Shown: positions 25,257 through 34,706, counted from the first letter of the stretch. The stretch is 64,000 nucleotides of DNA from Chelatococcus asaccharovorans (GCF_003201475.1 NZ_QJJK01000008.1:124001-188000); one strand, 5' to 3'. Made by a program: numbers and translations. Notes: generated by a model not told the origin, from the letters alone.

Positions 25257-26038
25257 GGGACGGTCTCCTGTTGGAATACGCGTTGGTCTGACGAGGGATG
25301 TCTGGTGGCAGCCTGGCTGGGATCGCCGGCGAGGTCATCGAGGATGGCGCGGCGCAGCGTTACGAGCGCCTGATCGGTGGCATCGCGCGGTCGGGCGAGC
25401 GGCACCGGCCGGCGTCCGATGATGCGGCCCCCATCCATATGGACAACCTGATCGGCGAGAAGGACGGCCTCTTCGACGTCATGGGTGACGAAGACGACCG
25501 TTGGCCGGCGTGCCAGCCAGATATCGGTGAGTTCGGCCTGCAGCCCCCGCCGCGTGAACGCATCGAGCGCAGCGAAGGGCTCGTCGAGGAGCAGGAGGTC
25601 CGGTTCGAGCACGAGCGCGCGGGCAAGCCCGACGCGGCTCGCCATGCCGCCGGACAACTGGTCGGGATAGGCATCGCGGAAGTCGGTGAGGCCGACCAGC
25701 GCAAGGGCCGCCGCGACACGGGACGCTATCTCGGCCTTGGCGACCTTGCCGACGAGACCGAAGCCGGCATTGCCCGCCACGCTGAGCCACGGCATGAGCC
25801 GCGGTTCCTGGAACACGCAGCCGATTGTGGGGCGATGCCCGTCGGCATGGCGGATGTCGCCCGTCGTCGGCGCCACAAGGCCGGCCAGCAGGCGCAACAA
25901 AGTCGATTTGCCACAACCCGAGCGCCCGACGACAACCGTAAAGCTACCCGGCGCCAACATGAGATCGACATCGGCCAATGCCACCACGTCGCGGTCACTG
26001 ACCTTGTAGTGCTTGCTGAGCCCGCGCACCTCAAGCAT
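25253..26038 (-). CDS. NitT/TauT-family ABC transporter ATP-binding protein
   Basis: 261 residues. Walker A GRSGCGKST, Q-loop 'CVFQEPRLMPW', signature LSGGM, Walker B LLLLDEPF and H-loop 'VTHDVEEAV' are all intact. The Q-loop 'QEPRLMPW' is typical of the SsuB/NrtD group. It overlaps the permease gene by eight bases and the binding-protein gene by four, so the operon is translationally coupled. Confidence 0.95.
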   Translation of the reverse strand: MLEVRGLSKHYKVSDRDVVALADVDLMLAPGSFTVVVGRSGCGKSTLLRLLAGLVAPTTGDIRHADGHRPTIGCVFQEPRLMPWLSVAGNAGFGLVGKVAKAEIASRVAAALALVGLTDFRDAYPDQLSGGMASRVGLARALVLEPDLLLLDEPFAALDAFTRRGLQAELTDIWLARRPTVVFVTHDVEEAVLLADQVVHMDGGRIIGRRPVPLARPRDATDQALVTLRRAILDDLAGDPSQAATRHPSSDQRVFQQETVP

Positions 26039-26849
26039 GGGTGATCTCGGTGCGCTCGCGGAGCCAGGGCGCCGTGCGCGCGATCAGCCGCCGCATGCCG
26101 AAATCGGCGAGGAGCCCAAGCCCGCCGATGACAAAAATGCCGACGATAATGATGTCCGTGCGTGCCAGTTGCTCGGCATCGACGATCATGTAGCCGAGGC
26201 CGGCCGCTGACGCGACGAGTTCGGCGCCGACGAGCGCGCGCCACCCCTGCCCGAGAGCTATGCGCAAGCCGATGACGATCGCGGGCAAGGCTGCCGGCAG
26301 CACGATGCGGCGCAGGATCGACCCGCGCGACAAGGCGCAGGCGCGTCCCACCTCGACCAGTTTCGGGTCGCATTGGGCGATACCGCCGAGCGCGCCAAGG
26401 AAGATCGGGAAGAAGCAGGCGAGCACGATGATGCCGATCTTCTGCGTCTCGCCGATACCGAGCCACAGAATGAGCAGCGGCATCATGGCGAGCGGCGGGA
26501 TCTGGCGGAGAAACTCGAGAACCGGCTCGAACGCCCGTTGCGCGGCGGGCGAAATACCAAAAAGGAAGGCAAGCGGCAAGGCCAGCGCCGTCGCTATCAG
26601 ATATCCCGCAACGATGCGCACGATGCTGACCGCGACATGCGCGGCGAGCGTCCCGTCACCCACAAGCTCCCAACCCGTGAGGAGAACGGTCTGCGGCGTC
26701 GGCAGGAGAAAGCCCGAGACAAGCCCTCGGGCGGAAGCCTGCCACCAGGCAACCGCAAACGCAGCGATAACGCAGGTGGCGCCGAAACGCTTGGAGAACC
26801 GGGAAATGGCCATTGTTGTGTACGAAGCAGCAGCGAGGCGAAGCGACAT
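26031..26849 (-). CDS. NitT/TauT-family ABC transporter permease
   Basis: 272 residues (ATG at codon 13, 26813, is an alternative start), six predicted membrane helices. The EAA coupling loop reads 'EVGRACALSRGSILRRIVLPAALPAIVIGLRIALGQGWRALVGAEL', as in SsuC/TauC proteins. It is the first gene of the operon, divergent from nothing; the 400 bp upstream should hold the promoter. Confidence 0.93.
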   Translation of the reverse strand: MSLRLAAASYTTMAISRFSKRFGATCVIAAFAVAWWQASARGLVSGFLLPTPQTVLLTGWELVGDGTLAAHVAVSIVRIVAGYLIATALALPLAFLFGISPAAQRAFEPVLEFLRQIPPLAMMPLLILWLGIGETQKIGIIVLACFFPIFLGALGGIAQCDPKLVEVGRACALSRGSILRRIVLPAALPAIVIGLRIALGQGWRALVGAELVASAAGLGYMIVDAEQLARTDIIIVGIFVIGGLGLLADFGMRRLIARTAPWLRERTEITHA

Positions 26850-27254
26850 CCTTCGCCCATCACAGAGGTGATGTAGGCGCTGTCATAGTGGTCCCTGTTC
26901 GCCCAGGCAACAAAAACCAACACATTGGAATTATTATAACTTTAGCCTCAGCTAGACCCTCTGCGAGGGATCGCCGCCCGCCTCGGGCCGCGTGGTCGAC
27001 CCCTCGCAAAAAACCGGCGGATTGGCATCGCTGCGCATTTTTCTCGGAAGCCCGCCGCCATTCCCGGGCCTCGATCAGCAAGGAACCCGGATCCCCCCCG
27101 ACAGGCGGTCGGCCAGGAATTCGCTGATCAAGAATTCACGGCCGGACCGGTCCTCTCGCAGAGCGTTTTCGAGCGAAGTAGACACCGGTTCGCGTGAAGA
27201 AAATGTGTAAAAACAAAGGCCTGGAGCATCGACCGATAGACTGTCATTCCGGAG
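26850..27254. other. Spacer upstream of the ABC operon, with repeat B
   Basis: About 405 bp. The ABC operon promoter should lie in the AT-richer part around 26900-26950. The rest holds repeat B copy 2 and an open frame without support. Confidence 0.5.
27160..27228 (+). repeat. Dispersed intergenic repeat B, copy 2
   Basis: Core GAGCGAAGTAGACACCGGTT, then CGCGTGAAGAAAATGTGTAA and AAACAAAGGC; the reverse-oriented partner lies at 5718-5779. It sits after the stop of the AraC-type gene. Confidence 0.8.
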
Positions 27255-28316
27255 CTATTCGTTATTCAAACTTCCATGATGACGCGCGGGTTGGTGAGGT
27301 CGTTCGTGCTCCGTCCGCCAGTCGCGAGGCGAGGCGCCAAAGCGCGCCTTGAACAGCTTGCCGAAGGCGGACAGATCGGGAAAGCCGCAAGCCATGGCCA
27401 CCGTGCCGATGTTCTGGCTAGCCGACGATTCAAGCCTTCTGCGCGCGTTCTGCATCCGCAACTCACGCAGGGCGTCCATCACAGTCGTGTCGTGGTCAGC
27501 AAAGGCGCGATACAGGGTGGCGCGCGAGCATCCCAGCGCATGGGCGATCATGGCCGGATCGAGGTCGCGGTCGGGATAGCGCGCCGCCATGAATTGGACG
27601 GCGCTGGCATAGAGGCCTTTCGTGAACAGCTCCGTGCCGCCGGGCCCGCGCGGGGCAATCCCACGCAGCAACAGCAACGCCGTCTCGACGGTTGCGTCGA
27701 GCATGGCGGCCAGCTCATTACGCGCCAGGCAATGGCCGTGCGCTTCAAGGTCCAGCATCTGCCGGCGCAGAAATGGCGCGAGCCGCTGCTGCTCCAGCGG
27801 AAGGGAGAGGCCGTCGAGCGCACCGCCAATGGCCGCCATTGCCGCCTGTCGTGGCAAGAGCAGGTAGAGATCCTTGCCCTTGCTCCAGTGGTAACGCATC
27901 GGCCGGGCCACATCATAAAGCGCCATCGAGCCGCTCTCGGCGATCATCCGCGCGTCATCGGGCCCCTCCAGCGCGACACGACGCTCTGCCAGCAAGGCGA
28001 TGACCATACATTCGCCGAGCCCGGCGCTGCGCGCTTCGCGCGAAAACACCGTTTGGTAGCCTGATCCCTGGTGACTGCCGAACATGGCGGACTTGCCACG
28101 GACGAATTTGACGGTGCCCCTGAGTTCCTCGTCCGGCGGCAAAAGATCGACAGAATGATAAGCGGCCGCGCGCCAGGCTTCATAAAGCGTCGCAGGGTCG
28201 AAGTCGTCCGTCGAGAGACGATCGAACCTGTAGAGATCGGGATCAGTTGGCTGCGGCACGGAAATGGCCCTTGCAAGGACGGCGAGCCAGCGGAAGCATA
28301 GCGGCAAGGCTGCCAC
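27255..28316 (-). CDS. AraC-family regulator (AraC-binding-like/FeaR-type N-terminus)
   Basis: 353 residues if the first start is used; a GTG at 28259 would remove 19 hydrophobic residues. The C-terminal domain has both AraC helices ('IAHALGCSRATLYRAFADHD' and 'TVAMACGFPDLSAFGKLFKARFG'). The N-terminal region ('LYEAWRAAAYHSVDLLPPDE', 'GSMALYDVARPMRYHWSKG') resembles the ligand-binding domain of FeaR/NphR-like activators. It ends 5' to the ABC importer operon and follows a sugar-type importer on the same strand, so it could serve either. Confidence 0.88.
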   Translation of the reverse strand: MAALPLCFRWLAVLARAISVPQPTDPDLYRFDRLSTDDFDPATLYEAWRAAAYHSVDLLPPDEELRGTVKFVRGKSAMFGSHQGSGYQTVFSREARSAGLGECMVIALLAERRVALEGPDDARMIAESGSMALYDVARPMRYHWSKGKDLYLLLPRQAAMAAIGGALDGLSLPLEQQRLAPFLRRQMLDLEAHGHCLARNELAAMLDATVETALLLLRGIAPRGPGGTELFTKGLYASAVQFMAARYPDRDLDPAMIAHALGCSRATLYRAFADHDTTVMDALRELRMQNARRRLESSASQNIGTVAMACGFPDLSAFGKLFKARFGASPRDWRTEHERPHQPARHHGSLNNE

Positions 28317-28421
28317 TTTGCACGCCCCTCACAGCCATTCCACCCATCATGTCCGAGCCTTCACCTGGGCTCGCGCCACCGGCGAAGGCAGCCGAGCGCC
28401 AACAGGACGCGAACCGGACGC

Positions 28422-29246
28422 TCACCCGCCCTTCACCGCCCCCGCAGTCAATCCGGCAATGATCTGGCGCTGGGCGATGATCGTCAGCAAGAGGACCGGC
28501 AGGGTCACGATCAAGGCCGCGGCCGCCAGGGGCCCCCAGCTCAGCTGCTCGAACGAGATCATGTTGTAGACCGCGACCGGCAGCGTCCGGGTCTCGCGGC
28601 CGGCCAGAACGATGCCGAAAACGAAGTTGTTCCAGGAAAAGATCACCGCGAGGATGAAGGCAACCGTCACGCCGGGCTTGGCGATGGGCAGCGCGACGTG
28701 ACGAAACACCTGCCAGCGATTGGCGCCATCGATCGTCGCCGCCTCTTCCAGTTCCATCGGCGTCGTCTCGAAATAGCCGATCATGATCCAGATGATGATC
28801 GGCACGGTGATGACCAGATGGATGATGATCTGCGGCCAGAGCGTCCCCATGAGACCGAGCCACTGGAACAGGAGGAACAAGGGGATGAGATAGGACAGGC
28901 CTGGCGTCATGCGCGCGATGAGAATGACGATGGCCGACCGTGTCGCTTTCATGCGCGCGATGCCATAGCCCGCCGGCACGCCGACGATCAGGCCGAGCAA
29001 GGTCGCCGTGCCGGTGACGATGAGGCTGTTACCGAAGAACAGCGGAAAGCGATTGGATTCGAGAACCGAGACATAGTTCTGCCAGGCAAAATTCTCCGGA
29101 ATGAGGATCGGCGGATAGGCCGCGTTGTCGACCTCGTATTTCAGCGAGAGGGACAGCATCCAGATGAAGAACAGCAGAGCCGGCGAGACGATGATGATCA
29201 CGGCAACCATCAGGAGCAGGCGGTCGAGAATGGCGCGCAGCGTCAT
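28422..29246 (-). CDS. Carbohydrate ABC transporter permease, MalG type (CUT1)
   Basis: 274 residues from the ATG that overlaps the stop of the preceding permease gene (ATGA at 29246-29243). Six helices and the EAA loop 'ELEEAATIDGANRWQVFRHVALPIAKPGVTVAFIL' show it is the second CUT1 permease. It forms a heterodimer with the next protein. No ATPase gene is found in this operon. Confidence 0.93.
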   Translation of the reverse strand: MTLRAILDRLLLMVAVIIIVSPALLFFIWMLSLSLKYEVDNAAYPPILIPENFAWQNYVSVLESNRFPLFFGNSLIVTGTATLLGLIVGVPAGYGIARMKATRSAIVILIARMTPGLSYLIPLFLLFQWLGLMGTLWPQIIIHLVITVPIIIWIMIGYFETTPMELEEAATIDGANRWQVFRHVALPIAKPGVTVAFILAVIFSWNNFVFGIVLAGRETRTLPVAVYNMISFEQLSWGPLAAAALIVTLPVLLLTIIAQRQIIAGLTAGAVKGG

Positions 29247-30184
29247 AGGGCGGCTCCTCCCATCTCGGTCCATTTCGTCCGCTGCCTGAGCGCGAGCAGC
29301 AGCACCGACAGCCCGATGACCAGCGCGAAGAAGACGACAGCGATCGCCGAGCCATAGCCGATGTCGTAGTAGGCGAAGGCGACGCTGTAGAGATACAGAT
29401 TGATGGTCTCGGATGCGGTGCCCGGCCCGCCTTGCGTGATCGCATAGATGATATCGAAGCTCTTCAGCGCGTCGATGGTGCGAATGATGGCCGCGACCAT
29501 CAGGAAGGGCGCGAGCATCGGCAGCGTGATGTGACGGAACATCTGCCAGCGGTTGGCACCGTCGATCAGGGCGCTCTCATAAGGCTCCGCCGGGATCGCC
29601 GCGAGGCCGCCGAGCAGGATGAGCATGACGAGCGGGGTCCATTGCCAGGTCTCCACCAGCACCAGCGAGGGAATGACGGTGGCCGGCTCGAAAACCCAGA
29701 GCTGCGGCGGAATGCCGACGAGGGACAGAAGATAGTTCAGCACCCCGAGCTGCGGGTGGAACATCATCGTCCACACCAGGGCGATGGCAACCGGCGTCGC
29801 CATCATCGGCATGACGAAGATGCCGCGCAAGAAGCCACGGAGCGGGAACCGCGCGTGGAAGATCACCGCCGATACGGTGCCCAGTACAAGCGGCAGCAGC
29901 ACGGCGAGGACGGTGTAGTAGAGGGTATGGACGACCGCATCGGCAAAGCGCGGATCACCCGGCAGTCGCAGGTAATTCGCCAATCCCACGAAGCTCGACG
30001 AGCCGCCCACGGTCCATTCGTGCAGGCTCATCCACAGGGTGAAAACCCAGGGAAAAACGATAACCGCGCTGACGGTGACCACCGCGGGCAGAACGAACGG
30101 CCAATAGGAGGGTGGCCGCCAAGGGCTCCGGGCGGATGGATGCGCGTTGGAAGCCGCGGCCTCCCTCATGACAAGCTCACTCAT
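29243..30184 (-). CDS. Carbohydrate ABC transporter permease, MalF type (CUT1)
   Basis: 313 residues with the EAA loop 'EPYESALIDGANRWQMFRHITLPMLAPFLMVAAII' and six helices. It lies 240 bp downstream of the binding-protein gene; the spacer carries a large stem-loop that is likely to lower permease expression relative to the binding protein. Confidence 0.93.
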   Translation of the reverse strand: MSELVMREAAASNAHPSARSPWRPPSYWPFVLPAVVTVSAVIVFPWVFTLWMSLHEWTVGGSSSFVGLANYLRLPGDPRFADAVVHTLYYTVLAVLLPLVLGTVSAVIFHARFPLRGFLRGIFVMPMMATPVAIALVWTMMFHPQLGVLNYLLSLVGIPPQLWVFEPATVIPSLVLVETWQWTPLVMLILLGGLAAIPAEPYESALIDGANRWQMFRHITLPMLAPFLMVAAIIRTIDALKSFDIIYAITQGGPGTASETINLYLYSVAFAYYDIGYGSAIAVVFFALVIGLSVLLLALRQRTKWTEMGGAAL

Positions 30185-30300
30185 GCTGCACTTTTGCTTG
30201 TGGCATCAAATGGATGGCGACCGCCCTCGCCCCGCCCGAGGTCGTCTCGCCTGCGGTACACGGTCTTTGCGCGATCACGAAACGGCCGCGCGAATTGAGG

Positions 30301-30354
30301 CGAGCATGCCCCGGCTAGGGGCCCGAAGGCCCGCCGCCCCCCGGGGCATGCTCG
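30301..30354 (-). ncRNA. Intercistronic stem-loop between binding protein and permeases
   Basis: CGAGCATGCCCCGG (30301-30314) pairs perfectly with CCGGGGCATGCTCG (30341-30354), giving a 14-bp GC-rich stem. It lies between the abundant binding protein and the permeases, where many ABC operons carry an mRNA-stabilising or attenuating hairpin. It is a structure within the transcript, not a separate RNA gene. Confidence 0.65.
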
Positions 30355-30425
30355 GCAGGCTTGCCCGGCTGCGCACCGATGATCGCCGAGATCCGGCGCG
30401 CACGCATGCCGGGCAGCCTATGATC

Positions 30426-31751
30426 TCAACTGCGCTCGCTGCGCTCGAGCACCGGCTTGAACTGCTCGGTCGCCTTCTTGAGTTCGGTCGCCGGATCCCC
30501 GCCCGACAAAGTGCTCGTCAGCGCCGTTCCGATAATGTCGCGGAATTCGGTCACCGGGATCACCACCGGCAAGCCGAGCCGGCTCACCTTTGCGGAGCCG
30601 GCCACGGCCTCCACCCAGGCCGCGGGCATTTTCACGCCGGCGCGAACCTCCTTGTCGTTGAGGATCGAGTTACGGAACGGCACACCACCGCCCGCCTGCA
30701 GCAGGCGCGCACCCATCAGCTTTGAGACCGCCCATTGGCAGTAGAGATAAGCAGCCTCCTTCTTCGTCGAAGCGGCGGCGACACCGATACCGTCGCCGAA
30801 GGTGGCCGATGCCTGCGCCTTCGGGCCGGTGGGCATCACGCCATAACCGACCTTGCCGACGATCCGCGACCGGGTCGGGTCCTCGAGCGGCGGCGCGAAG
30901 CCGACACCGTCGAGCCACATACCGACCTTGCCCTGCAGGAAGGCCGACTGGCATTCCGACCAGTTGAAGCCGGCAACGCCGGGCGGTGCCGCCTTGGTCA
31001 GCAGGCGCTGGTAAAGCTTGGCCCCCTCGATCGCCTCGGGCTTGTCGGTGAGGAGATTGCCATTGGCATCGAGGAAGTCACCGCCATACCCGAGCAGGAA
31101 GCTCGCCCAGACCGGGACATTGGCGTTGCGCAACCCGCGGGCGACGAAGCCATAGGTGCCGTCGGAAGGATTGGTCAGCGCCTCGGCGGCCTTGACCATC
31201 TCCTCGAAATTGGTGGGATAGGACAGGCCCTTCTTTTCAAAGAGATCCTTGTTCCAGTAGACGATCCAGTAGTCCACCGAGAAGGGCAGAGAGCGCATCG
31301 CGCCCTTCTGGTCCTTGGCATAGAGCAGGCCTGCCGAGGAAAAGTCAGCCTCTGTCAGATCCGGGGCTGTCAAATCCGGGTTCTTCATGAAGGGCGTGAG
31401 ATCGGCAAGCCAACCGGCCTTTTCGAACTGTCGTTTCTGCACGTGGTAGCTCAGATGCACCACGTCGAAGCTCGGTTTGCCCGACGTCAGCTCAATCACG
31501 GCCTTCTGGCGCTGCTGCTGCTCCGGGATCTGCTCCGAGGCCACCTCGATACCCGTGAGATCCGTGAATTCCTTGGCATATTTCTCGAGGACGTCGCCGC
31601 GCGGGCTCTTGATGAGATTGACCTCAAGCTTCGTGCCGGCGAATTTCTTCCATTGCGGATCAGCGAAGGCCGGCGTTCCCGCCAGGCCGAGAGCACCAGC
31701 GGCCAGACTTCCCTTCAGCACCGTACGGCGCGAGATGCCGTTGTCGAACAT
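30426..31751 (-). CDS. Extracellular solute-binding protein family 1 (sugar-type), Tat-exported
   Basis: 441 residues; the ATG at 31751 is preceded by GGGGAGG at good spacing, which decides the start. Tat signal 'ISRRTVLKGSLAAGALGLAG'. Family 1 marks: 'KYAKEFTDLTGIEVASEQIPEQQQRQKAVIELTSGKPSFDVVHL' and 'AFLQGKVGMWLDG'. It would bind a sugar or sugar acid in the periplasm and deliver it to the two CUT1 permeases. The divergent DapA-family lyase suggests the cargo is a keto-deoxy sugar acid or related acid, but this is inference. Confidence 0.92.
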   Translation of the reverse strand: MFDNGISRRTVLKGSLAAGALGLAGTPAFADPQWKKFAGTKLEVNLIKSPRGDVLEKYAKEFTDLTGIEVASEQIPEQQQRQKAVIELTSGKPSFDVVHLSYHVQKRQFEKAGWLADLTPFMKNPDLTAPDLTEADFSSAGLLYAKDQKGAMRSLPFSVDYWIVYWNKDLFEKKGLSYPTNFEEMVKAAEALTNPSDGTYGFVARGLRNANVPVWASFLLGYGGDFLDANGNLLTDKPEAIEGAKLYQRLLTKAAPPGVAGFNWSECQSAFLQGKVGMWLDGVGFAPPLEDPTRSRIVGKVGYGVMPTGPKAQASATFGDGIGVAAASTKKEAAYLYCQWAVSKLMGARLLQAGGGVPFRNSILNDKEVRAGVKMPAAWVEAVAGSAKVSRLGLPVVIPVTEFRDIIGTALTSTLSGGDPATELKKATEQFKPVLERSERS

Positions 31752-32278
31752 CACATTCCTCCCCTTCATGTCCATCCCTGACGCGGCGCATTTTAGGGCA
31801 GCACCGTCATTCATCATCCCAAAGCGGTCAGGCCAAGGGCAAACCGCCATTTTGGACCAATCTGCAACCCGGCAATGGATTGGTCATCCCATTCTTTAGG
31901 CCTATAGCAAATCCGACCGGAACGGAATCCTCCGAGACCACTCAAGTATTTGAATTTGCTTTTCTATTATCGCCCAAAGCAAGTCCGCACCGGCCGGTCT
32001 TGCTTCTTGCGGGGCGCGTGGGGTGCGGAGCCCGCCGCCATTCCTGGAGATCCACCCCGGAGGGGTATCCCGCAACGCGAGACCCGATACGGCGCGGTTC
32101 GGCGGCCCGAATGCCCTCCATTCATCCGATTCCCTGCCATGCTCCTCCAACGGCGCTCCTCCAACGGCGCTCCAACCGATGCGATCTATTGTTGATCAGC
32201 CGGGACGACCCTTGCAAGCACATTTTCATCCGACTAACATGTTACTGTGCAGTCAATTCAAAATGGGACGCTTTCATC
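31752..32278. other. Divergent promoter region containing repeat A copy d
   Basis: About 525 bp between the binding-protein gene and the DapA-family gene. Both promoters must be here. Copy d of repeat A occupies 31906-32008. A short tandem TCCAACGGCGCTCC duplication lies near 32145-32175. Confidence 0.55.
31906..32008 (+). repeat. Two-hairpin dispersed repeat A, copy d (diverged)
   Basis: AGCAAATCCGACC at the start, TTTGAATTTGCTT in the middle, AAGCAAGTCCGCACCGGCCG and GGTCTTGCTT at the end. The first hairpin is eroded; the second is still nearly palindromic. Confidence 0.7.
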
Positions 32279-33163
32279 ATGCCTGGTCGGTTCGGTCTCT
32301 CCGTGGCGCTGGCCACCCCTTTCCAGTTGTCTGGAGCGGTCGATAACGACCGCCTCAAGGAGCAGGCCGGATGGTGCCTTGCCATGGGCTGCAGCAGCAT
32401 CACCCTGTTCGGTACGACCGGCGAAGGCGCCTCGATCGGCCTGACCGAACGGGAGGCGATCTTCAGCGCGCTGGCTAGGGACGGCATCACGGGTGAGCGT
32501 ATCGTGGGCGGCGTGGCTGCGACCGCGGTGAGCGACGCGGCGGCACAGGCGACGCTTGCGCTCGACCATGGCTGTCGCGCCCTCCTTGTTCCACCGCCCT
32601 ATTTCTTCAAGGGCGTTGCTGAGGACGGGGTCTTCGGCTGGTACGCCGCTCTCGTCGAGCGGCTGGGACACCGGGCGCGCCATATTCTCCTCTACAATAT
32701 TCCGCAGATGACGGCGGTCGCCATGCCGCTGTCGCTCATCACGCGGCTCATCCGTGCTTTCCCGGAGGTGTTCATCGGCGTCAAGGATTCAGCCGGCGAC
32801 TGGCCCTATACGGAACAACTGCTTGAGGCACATCGGGACCGTGTCATTTTGGTCGGCGATGAGCGCAGTCTCGCACGCGCCGTGCGAAACGGCGGCCAAG
32901 GGGCCATATCGGGGCTGGCAAACATATGCCCAGATGCGCTATTGCCCCTAGTGATGGAGGGGCGACCCGACCAGCGAATCGACCAACTGGTCGAGACAGT
33001 CCTTGGCTATCCGGTCATGGCAGCGGTCAAGGCGCTCGTCGCCCATCGCAGCGGCGACACCGGATGGCTGACCATGCGGCCGCCGTTGACCGCCTTGTCG
33101 CGCGCCGAGATGGCCCAGCTCGGGGAACGCTGCGATCGAATCTTTTCTGCAACGGCCGCTTGA
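32279..33163 (+). CDS. DapA/NanA-family lyase (dihydrodipicolinate synthase fold)
   Basis: 294 residues from 'MPGRFGLSVALATPF'; the longer frame upstream crosses repeat A. Members form a Schiff base with pyruvate and add or remove an aldehyde. Marks: 'FGTTGEGASIGLTERE', the Tyr in 'ILLYNIPQMT' and the Schiff-base Lys in 'VFIGVKDSAGDW', so it is catalytically complete. Because it is divergent from a sugar importer and followed by a GntR regulator rather than lysine genes, a catabolic role (keto-deoxy sugar acid or similar) is more likely than lysine synthesis. Confidence 0.9.
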   Translation: MPGRFGLSVALATPFQLSGAVDNDRLKEQAGWCLAMGCSSITLFGTTGEGASIGLTEREAIFSALARDGITGERIVGGVAATAVSDAAAQATLALDHGCRALLVPPPYFFKGVAEDGVFGWYAALVERLGHRARHILLYNIPQMTAVAMPLSLITRLIRAFPEVFIGVKDSAGDWPYTEQLLEAHRDRVILVGDERSLARAVRNGGQGAISGLANICPDALLPLVMEGRPDQRIDQLVETVLGYPVMAAVKALVAHRSGDTGWLTMRPPLTALSRAEMAQLGERCDRIFSATAA

Positions 33164-33175
33164 GAGGAGTTTCGG

Positions 33176-33847
33176 ATGGAGAGGACGGGCGAAGAGCGCG
33201 ACCCTCCCAAATTGCGCGAGATCGCATACGACAGCTTCACCCGGCATCTGCTGGCCAATGCTGTCCGGCCGGGCCAGTTCGTCTCCCAACGGGAACTGGT
33301 CGAACTGACCGGCCTGACCCTCGGCGCCATCCGCGAGCTCGTGCCGCGGCTCGAGGCCGAAGGCCTGGTGAAGACCGTGCCGCAGCGCGGCATGCAGGTC
33401 GCCCATATCGATCTCGGGCTCATCCGTGACGCCTATCAGTTCCGCCTCTTTCTGGAGAAGGAGGCGATGGCCTTGTTCGTCGAGACCGCCTCGGACGCGA
33501 CGATCGCCGCGATCCGCGCCCAGCACGAAGACATCCTGCGGCGCGCCGAACAGGACGGGGCGAGCCTCGATCTCGCCGCGGAGGCGCAGGCCGTGGACTG
33601 GGGCTTCCACGACACGATCATCGATGCGCTCGGCAACGAGATCATCGCCAAGGCCTACCGGGTCAATTCCATCAAGATCCGCCTGATCCGTCAGGAACTG
33701 ACACGGATCGACGGCCTCGTCGTGCCCGTCATGAACGAACATCTTGCCGTGATCGCGGCCATGGAAACGCGCGATCCAGCCTTGGCGGCCGATGCGCTCG
33801 CCCGACATATCGACAGCGCCCGCCGTCGTGCCTTGGGATTGCGCTAA
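33176..33847 (+). CDS. GntR-family regulator, FadR/FCD subfamily
   Basis: 223 residues, start preceded by GAGAGG. N-terminal winged helix ('LVELTGLTLGAIRELVPRLEAEGLVKTVPQRGMQV') and an FCD all-helical effector domain with metal/ligand positions 'DWGFHDTIIDALGN' and 'NEHLAVIAAMETRDPALAADALARHI'. It lies 12 bp after the lyase gene, so it is cotranscribed and probably represses this catabolic cluster until the substrate or a product binds. Confidence 0.93.
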   Translation: MERTGEERDPPKLREIAYDSFTRHLLANAVRPGQFVSQRELVELTGLTLGAIRELVPRLEAEGLVKTVPQRGMQVAHIDLGLIRDAYQFRLFLEKEAMALFVETASDATIAAIRAQHEDILRRAEQDGASLDLAAEAQAVDWGFHDTIIDALGNEIIAKAYRVNSIKIRLIRQELTRIDGLVVPVMNEHLAVIAAMETRDPALAADALARHIDSARRRALGLR

Positions 33848-34150
33848 AGTCTATCCATGAGCGGAGCAAATCCGTCTTTGGCGGACCTGGTGCAGAGCCC
33901 CGGAGAGGCTGCAGCCTGGCACCTCCGACGGCTGACCGCGCGGGGATTGCCCGGCATCGGGCGGCGCGTTACACCGAATCACGGTCGGCCCGCTACGATC
34001 GGCCATTGACAGGAACATCAACGCCTCCCATGTGTTCGCGATGCGCGGAGGAGGCGGGGCCGTCCAATGTGCTGACCTGAGATGGAATTCGTCGAGGGCG
34101 GTCGCGCACCGGAGCGCGGCATGGGCCCATCATGTGATGAGAGCATCGTG
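33848..34150. other. Spacer with a fragment of repeat A
   Basis: About 300 bp, no gene supportable. GAGCGGAGCAAATCCG at 33859-33874 starts a hairpin CCGTCTTTGGCGG and looks like a decayed piece of repeat A. Confidence 0.5.
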
Positions 34151-34429
34151 ATGCCTGCGCGCGTTTTTGCAGTTACATCGGCCGTGCTTGTGGCGCTGTT
34201 GGCGACCCCGGCCTTTGCCCAATCCCGTTCGTCGGACAGGATCGCATCCACCCGACAGCAAACGCCAACCGAGAACTGGACGAAGCCTGCACGCTCCGAG
34301 AAGGATATTGCGGCACGCTATGCCGACTGGGATCGCAAGGCGCGGGATTCGACAAGCGGAATCTGCGTCGGTTGCGACACGCCGGCGCCCATGAACACCC
34401 AACGCAAGCCTAAAAAGAGTAAGCGCTGA
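34151..34429 (+). CDS. Small secreted hypothetical protein
   Basis: 92 residues from ATG 34151. A clear signal peptide ('MPARVFAVTSAVLVALLATPAFA', cleavage after Ala) leaves a ~69-residue basic, Ser/Thr-rich chain with two cysteines in 'GICVGCDTP' and a lysine-rich tail. The CxxC pair could bind a metal or form a disulfide. Family not recognised. Confidence 0.72.
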   Translation: MPARVFAVTSAVLVALLATPAFAQSRSSDRIASTRQQTPTENWTKPARSEKDIAARYADWDRKARDSTSGICVGCDTPAPMNTQRKPKKSKR

Positions 34430-34459
34430 TCCTGCGCACCTGAAGTTTCAGGTTACGGT

Positions 34460-34485
34460 CGGGGCCGATGCTTAGCTCGGCCCCG
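34460..34485. terminator. Convergent hairpin terminator
   Basis: CGGGGCCGA / TCGGCCCCG with an eight-base loop lies between two convergent genes (34429 and 34497), so it could serve both. T-runs are weak. Confidence 0.6.
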
Positions 34486-34496
34486 TCGCGTTTAGC

Positions 34497-34706
34497 TTAA
34501 ACCTGCTGGAGGTTGACAGCCGCATCCTTGCCGGTCCGGCGGTCAGCTTCAACCTCATAGGCAATCTTTTGACCCTCGGTAAGGCCTCTCAGGCCCGAGC
34601 GCTCCACGGCGCTGACATGGACGAACACGTCCTTGCCGCCATTGTCCGGCTGAATGAAGCCATAGCCTTTTTGGTCGTTGAACCACTTAACTGTTCCGGT
34701 AGCCAT
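34497..34706 (-). CDS. Cold shock domain protein (CspA family), second copy
   Basis: 69 residues: '[31 protein letters not shown]'. RNP-1 (KGYGFI) and RNP-2 (VFVHV) are present. Start set by family length. It is a clear paralogue of the protein at 10258-10467; this copy has the commoner CspA-type N-terminus. Confidence 0.97.
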   Translation of the reverse strand: MATGTVKWFNDQKGYGFIQPDNGGKDVFVHVSAVERSGLRGLTEGQKIAYEVEADRRTGKDAAVNLQQV

